Positions 13,978 through 14,730 of a stretch of 14,730 nucleotides of DNA are shown piece by piece (position 1 is the first letter of the stretch; each line of letters begins with the position of its first letter). A model generated the notes under the pieces. It had not been told where the DNA came from and made no database searches. It saw nothing but the letters and a program-made list of their open reading frames with translations. Position numbers and translations under genes: made by a program. The DNA comes from an uncultured Clostridia bacterium (GTDB lineage Bacteria; Bacillota; Clostridia; Oscillospirales; Ruminococcaceae), in assembly GCA_947175045.1 (NCBI GenBank), contig CAMWLH010000017.1:1-14730 (forward strand). The letters are read 5' to 3'.

Positions 13978-14247
13978 TTATATTTTGTGCATGGAATTGA
14001 AAATATCCTCATGCATAACGTGCACCTGAAGACCCATTTCCTTGCCCGCGTTCTTCAGCTTCTCCGCAAGGTCAATATAGTCTATGGAAATTTTTGATAT
14101 CTCTATCAGCATGGTCATCGCAAACAAGTCCTGCATAATGGTCTGGGTCACGTCCATTACGTTCGCGCCGTACTCCGCGCAAATACCGCTTACCTTTGCG
14201 AGAATTCCCACCGTATCCTTACCTATAACAGCAACAACTGCTCTCAT
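13978..14247 (-). CDS. ACT-domain protein, UPF0237 family
   Basis: The 89-residue product is a single ACT domain, starting [21 protein letters not shown] and containing [20 protein letters not shown], typical of UPF0237 (distantly like GcvR). ACT domains bind small ligands such as amino acids, usually as dimers, so it may be the sensing partner of the UPF0210 protein encoded next. The ATG at 14247 has AGGAGGAA (plus-strand 14251-14258) at normal distance; the longer frame to 14280 adds a charged extension unlike the family. It is the first gene of an apparent four-gene operon with a promoter at 14301-14329. Confidence 0.92.
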   Translation of the reverse strand: MRAVVAVIGKDTVGILAKVSGICAEYGANVMDVTQTIMQDLFAMTMLIEISKISIDYIDLAEKLKNAGKEMGLQVHVMHEDIFNSMHKI

Positions 14248-14300
14248 TTGTTCCTCCTGTTCCGCGGCAGCCCGCCGCAAGCCGTTTTGTTTACCTATCT

Positions 14301-14329
14301 ATTATACTAAAAATTTCACAAAAAGTAAA
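14301..14329 (-). promoter_or_regulatory. Sigma-A promoter of the ACT/UPF0210 operon
   Basis: On the minus strand TTTACT (plus-strand 14324-14329) and a perfect TATAAT (plus-strand 14301-14306) are 17 bp apart. Predicted transcription starts about 45-50 nt before the ACT start codon. Confidence 0.7.
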
Positions 14330-14490
14330 TCTATTGACGCGCAAAAAATAAATTTTGTGATAAGTAATAAAATAGTGCAAAACTCGGTGATGTTTTATGG
14401 CAAAATAACCACTGTTTTTGCATAAATCTATAATGTTCTTGAGACTTGTTATGTGGTTTTTCTTTTACTTTACGGAATTAAAGATAATGT

Positions 14491-14545
14491 ATTTGTTATG
14501 TTTATCCGTTCGTGCGTTATGCGAAAGCGGATAAACATAATAAAT
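14491..14545. repeat. Long inverted repeat in the right-hand intergenic region
   Basis: An 18-bp stem (14491-14508 with 14528-14545, one G-T pair, core TTATGTTTATCCG perfect over 13 bp) encloses a 19-nt interior, where TTCG (14509-14512) can pair with CGAA (14522-14525). No U-tract follows on either strand, and no gene ends next to it, so it does not look like a normal terminator. It may be a regulator site, a repeat, or a structured RNA. Confidence 0.6.
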
Positions 14546-14555
14546 TCATTAAATT

Positions 14556-14631
14556 ATGAGCAACATGAGCAACGTAAAAAAGACTATCCACAAAAATATT
14601 ACCGCAAATGATAATTAGTTTGTATAGTCGG
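14556..14631. other. AT-rich intergenic DNA with a 9-bp tandem repeat
   Basis: ATGAGCAAC is repeated in tandem (14556-14573). It opens a 20-codon frame with no ribosome-binding site, so I do not call a gene. Between the ACT promoter and this point (14330-14490) I see nothing recognisable. Confidence 0.4.
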
Positions 14632-14660
14632 TTGACAAAACGATGATTTTGAGGTAAAAT
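14632..14660 (+). promoter_or_regulatory. Sigma-A promoter of a gene starting at the window edge
   Basis: TTGACA (14632-14637) and TAAAAT (14655-14660) are separated by 17 bp. AGGGAGAGG follows at 14662-14670 but no productive start lies at normal distance: TTG at 14678 meets a stop after three codons. An ATG at 14704 is open to the end of the window, so the gene may begin there or further right. Confidence 0.65.
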
Positions 14661-14730
14661 AAGGGAGAGGAATTTTTTTGAAAGGCTGAGCAAACATAAA
14701 AATATGGGCACTTTGATCGATCTGCATAAT

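Noticed and set aside
14583..14591. CTATCCACA as a DnaA box
   Set aside because: A single one-mismatch site without a cluster, dnaA or dnaN; not evidence of an origin.
14556..14618. 20-residue frame starting MSNMSNVKK
   Set aside because: No ribosome-binding site and only a 9-bp tandem repeat behind the pattern.
1..14730. CRISPR array, transposase, prophage or toxin-antitoxin system
   Set aside because: No regularly spaced repeats, no recognisable transposase, integrase, phage or toxin-antitoxin protein in any frame examined.

Overview
The window looks like chromosomal DNA from a spore-lineage, Gram-positive Firmicute, probably a Ruminococcus-like gut or rumen Oscillospiraceae. The reasons are the adjacent ymdB-spoVS pair, purine-rich Shine-Dalgarno (SD) sites before nearly every gene, sigma-A promoters close to consensus, two lipoprotein substrate-binding proteins and a GH5 endoglucanase of clostridial type. 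This is inference from gene content; no rRNA or other marker is present.

Layout. (1) Positions 3-3421, plus strand: the 3' end of ymdB, then spoVS, a weak hairpin, and a tight three-gene set of type I L-asparaginase, L-ribulose-5-phosphate 4-epimerase (AraD) and a uridine-kinase-like P-loop kinase, closed by a bidirectional terminator. (2) 3466-9605: a carbohydrate-type locus. A cupin/AraC regulator on the minus strand is divergent from two tandem paralogous solute-binding lipoproteins, which are followed by a lipoprotein GH5 endoglucanase with its own terminator-promoter junction. The divergent promoters are back to back, their -35 boxes touching. No permease or ATPase genes are present. (3) 9740-14247, minus strand: beta-carbonic anhydrase, a class I SAM methyltransferase, and an apparent operon ACT protein (UPF0237) - UPF0210/PFL protein - small membrane protein - GNAT acetyltransferase. 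(4) 14281-14730: AT-rich intergenic DNA with a promoter for the ACT operon, a long inverted repeat, and a plus-strand promoter aimed at a gene that begins at or beyond the window edge.

How the genes may work together: the AraC-type regulator probably senses a sugar or glycan breakdown product and controls the solute-binding proteins. The endoglucanase, anchored on the cell surface, would release oligosaccharides for capture by these proteins. Import would need permeases encoded elsewhere.

The most unusual signal is not a protein. The three intergenic regions around the two solute-binding genes each hold a GC-rich palindromic element framed by TTTTCCGC-like and GCGGAAAA-like arms. Two of them (4442-4554 and 8178-8283) fold on paper as three-way junctions and share end sequences, so they look like members of a dispersed structured repeat family. 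I saw no CRISPR array, tRNA, rRNA, insertion-sequence transposase, phage gene or recognisable defence system.
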